NCBI GenBank assembly: GCA_958447445.1
Contig: CAUDAE010000115.1
Span: 1-5,750, forward strand
DNA from: an uncultured Collinsella sp.
GTDB lineage: Bacteria; Actinomycetota; Coriobacteriia; Coriobacteriales; Coriobacteriaceae
Length of the DNA stretch: 5,750 bases
Direction of reading: 5' to 3'
The notes under the pieces are model-generated. The model saw only the letters and a list, made by a program, of their open reading frames with translations. It made no database searches and had not been told where the DNA came from. Made by a program: the position numbers and the translations under genes. Positions 4,777 to 5,750 of this stretch are shown in pieces; position 1 is the stretch's first letter, and each line of letters opens with the position of its first letter.

Positions 4777-4836
4777 ATGCGCATGGGCGCTACTCCATGT
4801 AGCCACCCTGAATGGCGGAAACTGCATGCTCGGTAA
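4777..4836 (+). CDS. Possible 19-codon ORF with strong RBS, or relic of a lost gene start
   Basis: AGGAG at 4765-4769 is spaced 7 nt from the ATG at 4777-4779, a near-ideal initiation site. The frame (MRMGATPCSHPEWRKLHAR) stops at 4836 and is antisense to the 3' end of ilvD. Nothing in the peptide is recognisable. It may be chance, a small peptide, or the surviving start of a gene whose body was removed when the ilvD region was joined here. Confidence 0.2.
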   Translation: MRMGATPCSHPEWRKLHAR

Positions 4837-5749
4837 AGAACTTGAGCGTGCCGGAGGTATAGCGATTAGCCTTGGGCTTCCAAGCGGCTCGGCGCTCGGC
4901 CAGGACGGCATCGATCTCGGCCGGCTCCATCTCCTTGCCGGCGATGCCCACAATAGACAGCGAGCGCTCGGGGATGTTGATCTGGATAAGGTCGCCCTCC
5001 TCGATCAGGGCAATCGGGCCGCCCACGGCAGCCTCGGGCGAAACGTGACCGATAGCCGGGCCCTTGGAGGCGCCGGAGAAGCGGCCATCGGTGATAAGGG
5101 CAATGCTCGCACCCAGCTCGGGATCGCTGGCGATAGCCTCGGTGGTGTAGAACATCTCGGGCATACCGGAACCCTTGGGGCCCTCATAACGAATGATAAC
5201 GGCATCGCCGGGCTTGACCTCGTGCGTCAGGACGGCGTGGATGGCGTCCTCCTCGCAATCGAACGGACGGGCCTTAAGCGTGGCCTGGAACATCTCGCGC
5301 GGAACAACCGTGTGCTTGACGACGGCGCCCTCGGGGGCAAGGTTGCCGTGGAGGATGGCGATGGAGCCGTCGGTACCAAAGGCCTGGTCAAACGGGCGAA
5401 TGATGTCCTCGCGCTTGAGGTTCCACTTCTCCAAGTAGCGGCCGCACTTCTCGTAGTAGCCGTTGTTCTTAAGGTCCTCGAGGTTTTCGCCGAGAGTCTT
5501 GCCGGTGACGGTCATGACGTCGAGGTGGAGCATCGACTTGATCTCCTCCATGATGCGCGGCACGCCACCCGCATAGTAGAAGAACTGCGCCGGCCACTCA
5601 CCTGCGGGACGAACGTTGAGCAGGTAGTGGGCACCACGGTGCAGACGGTCGAAGTCGTCGGCGGACATCTCGATGCCAAACTCGCGGGCGATCGCAGGGA
5701 TATGCAGCAGCGAGTTGGTGGAGCCGGAAATGGCGCCGTGGACCATGAT
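4790..5749 (-). CDS. ilvD: Dihydroxy-acid dehydratase (IlvD/Edd family), C-terminal part; continues beyond the right edge
   Basis: About 319 C-terminal residues of an Fe-S cluster hydro-lyase. DHAD converts 2,3-dihydroxy-isovalerate (or -methylvalerate) to the 2-oxo acid in valine, leucine and isoleucine synthesis, in the cytoplasm. Visible from the first in-window Met (5744-5746): SGSTN (residues 7-11), GGVPRIMEEI, MTVTGKTLGENL (78-89), RPFDQAFGTDGSIAILHGNLAPEG, IRYEGPKGSGMPEM, and ALITDGRFSGASKGPAIGHVSPEA, whose Ser in GRFSG is the family's catalytic serine (Ser224 of this fragment). It ends with RYTSGTLKFF, as expected for DHAD. The cluster-binding cysteines lie upstream, outside the window. 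Family members usually have about 550-600 residues, so roughly half is present. The related sugar-acid dehydratases (Edd, xylonate type) cannot be fully excluded. No other ilv gene is in the window. Confidence 0.9.
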   Translation of the reverse strand: MMVHGAISGSTNSLLHIPAIAREFGIEMSADDFDRLHRGAHYLLNVRPAGEWPAQFFYYAGGVPRIMEEIKSMLHLDVMTVTGKTLGENLEDLKNNGYYEKCGRYLEKWNLKREDIIRPFDQAFGTDGSIAILHGNLAPEGAVVKHTVVPREMFQATLKARPFDCEEDAIHAVLTHEVKPGDAVIIRYEGPKGSGMPEMFYTTEAIASDPELGASIALITDGRFSGASKGPAIGHVSPEAAVGGPIALIEEGDLIQINIPERSLSIVGIAGKEMEPAEIDAVLAERRAAWKPKANRYTSGTLKFFTEHAVSAIQGGYME

Positions 5750-5750
5750 G

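Noticed and set aside
4777..4836. Calling the 19-codon frame a toxin or signalling peptide
   Set aside because: There is no hydrophobic segment, partner gene or known motif; only the RBS is notable.

Overview
The window looks like chromosome from a high-GC, Gram-positive gut-type actinobacterium. The IlvD, CBS and ArsC-like protein sequences resemble those of Coriobacteriia (Eggerthellaceae-like), but this is an impression from memory and not a search. tRNA genes encode their CCA end, and start codons are preceded by ordinary Shine-Dalgarno sites.

Left part (1-1048): the end of an integrated mobile element. A leftward tyrosine integrase gene starts at 722 and runs off the left edge, but it is broken: the core-binding domain is missing and the frame changes at 432-441. 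Between it and the chromosome lie a 13-bp inverted repeat, three copies of TGGGTCGAA (candidate integrase arm sites), and the 3' half of an initiator tRNA-Met (CAU anticodon) without its 5' half. This tRNA fragment is the element's chromosomal junction; the native tRNA terminator follows at 1058-1093.

Middle part (1094-3976): chromosomal genes, all leftward. A small O6-alkylguanine-DNA alkyltransferase-like protein (1308-1616) has its own promoter. Upstream of it a two-gene operon encodes a 14-TM DHA2-family drug/proton antiporter (2301-3740) and a two-CBS-domain protein (1791-2297), separated by 3 bp. The operon is preceded by a good sigma70-type promoter (3948-3976) and a roughly 200-nt leader. 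The leader contains a possible 37-codon upstream ORF and a nested fold that could mask the antiporter ribosome binding site. This leader is the most interesting regulatory candidate in the window.

Right part (3977-5750): a gene-free GC-rich stretch comes first. It is followed by a rightward ArsC/Spx-like thioredoxin-fold gene (4261-4602) interrupted by an in-frame amber codon and lacking the redox cysteines, with a 15-bp tandem duplication at its stop. A convergent intergenic region with two hairpins leads to the 3' part of a leftward dihydroxy-acid dehydratase gene (IlvD/Edd family) that continues beyond the right edge. An isolated strong ribosome binding site and ATG point into the 3' end of ilvD and may mark an old rearrangement.

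I see no CRISPR array, defence cluster or clearly new multi-gene system. The items most worth checking are the antiporter leader, the integrase deletion and attachment site, and the amber-interrupted ArsC-like gene.
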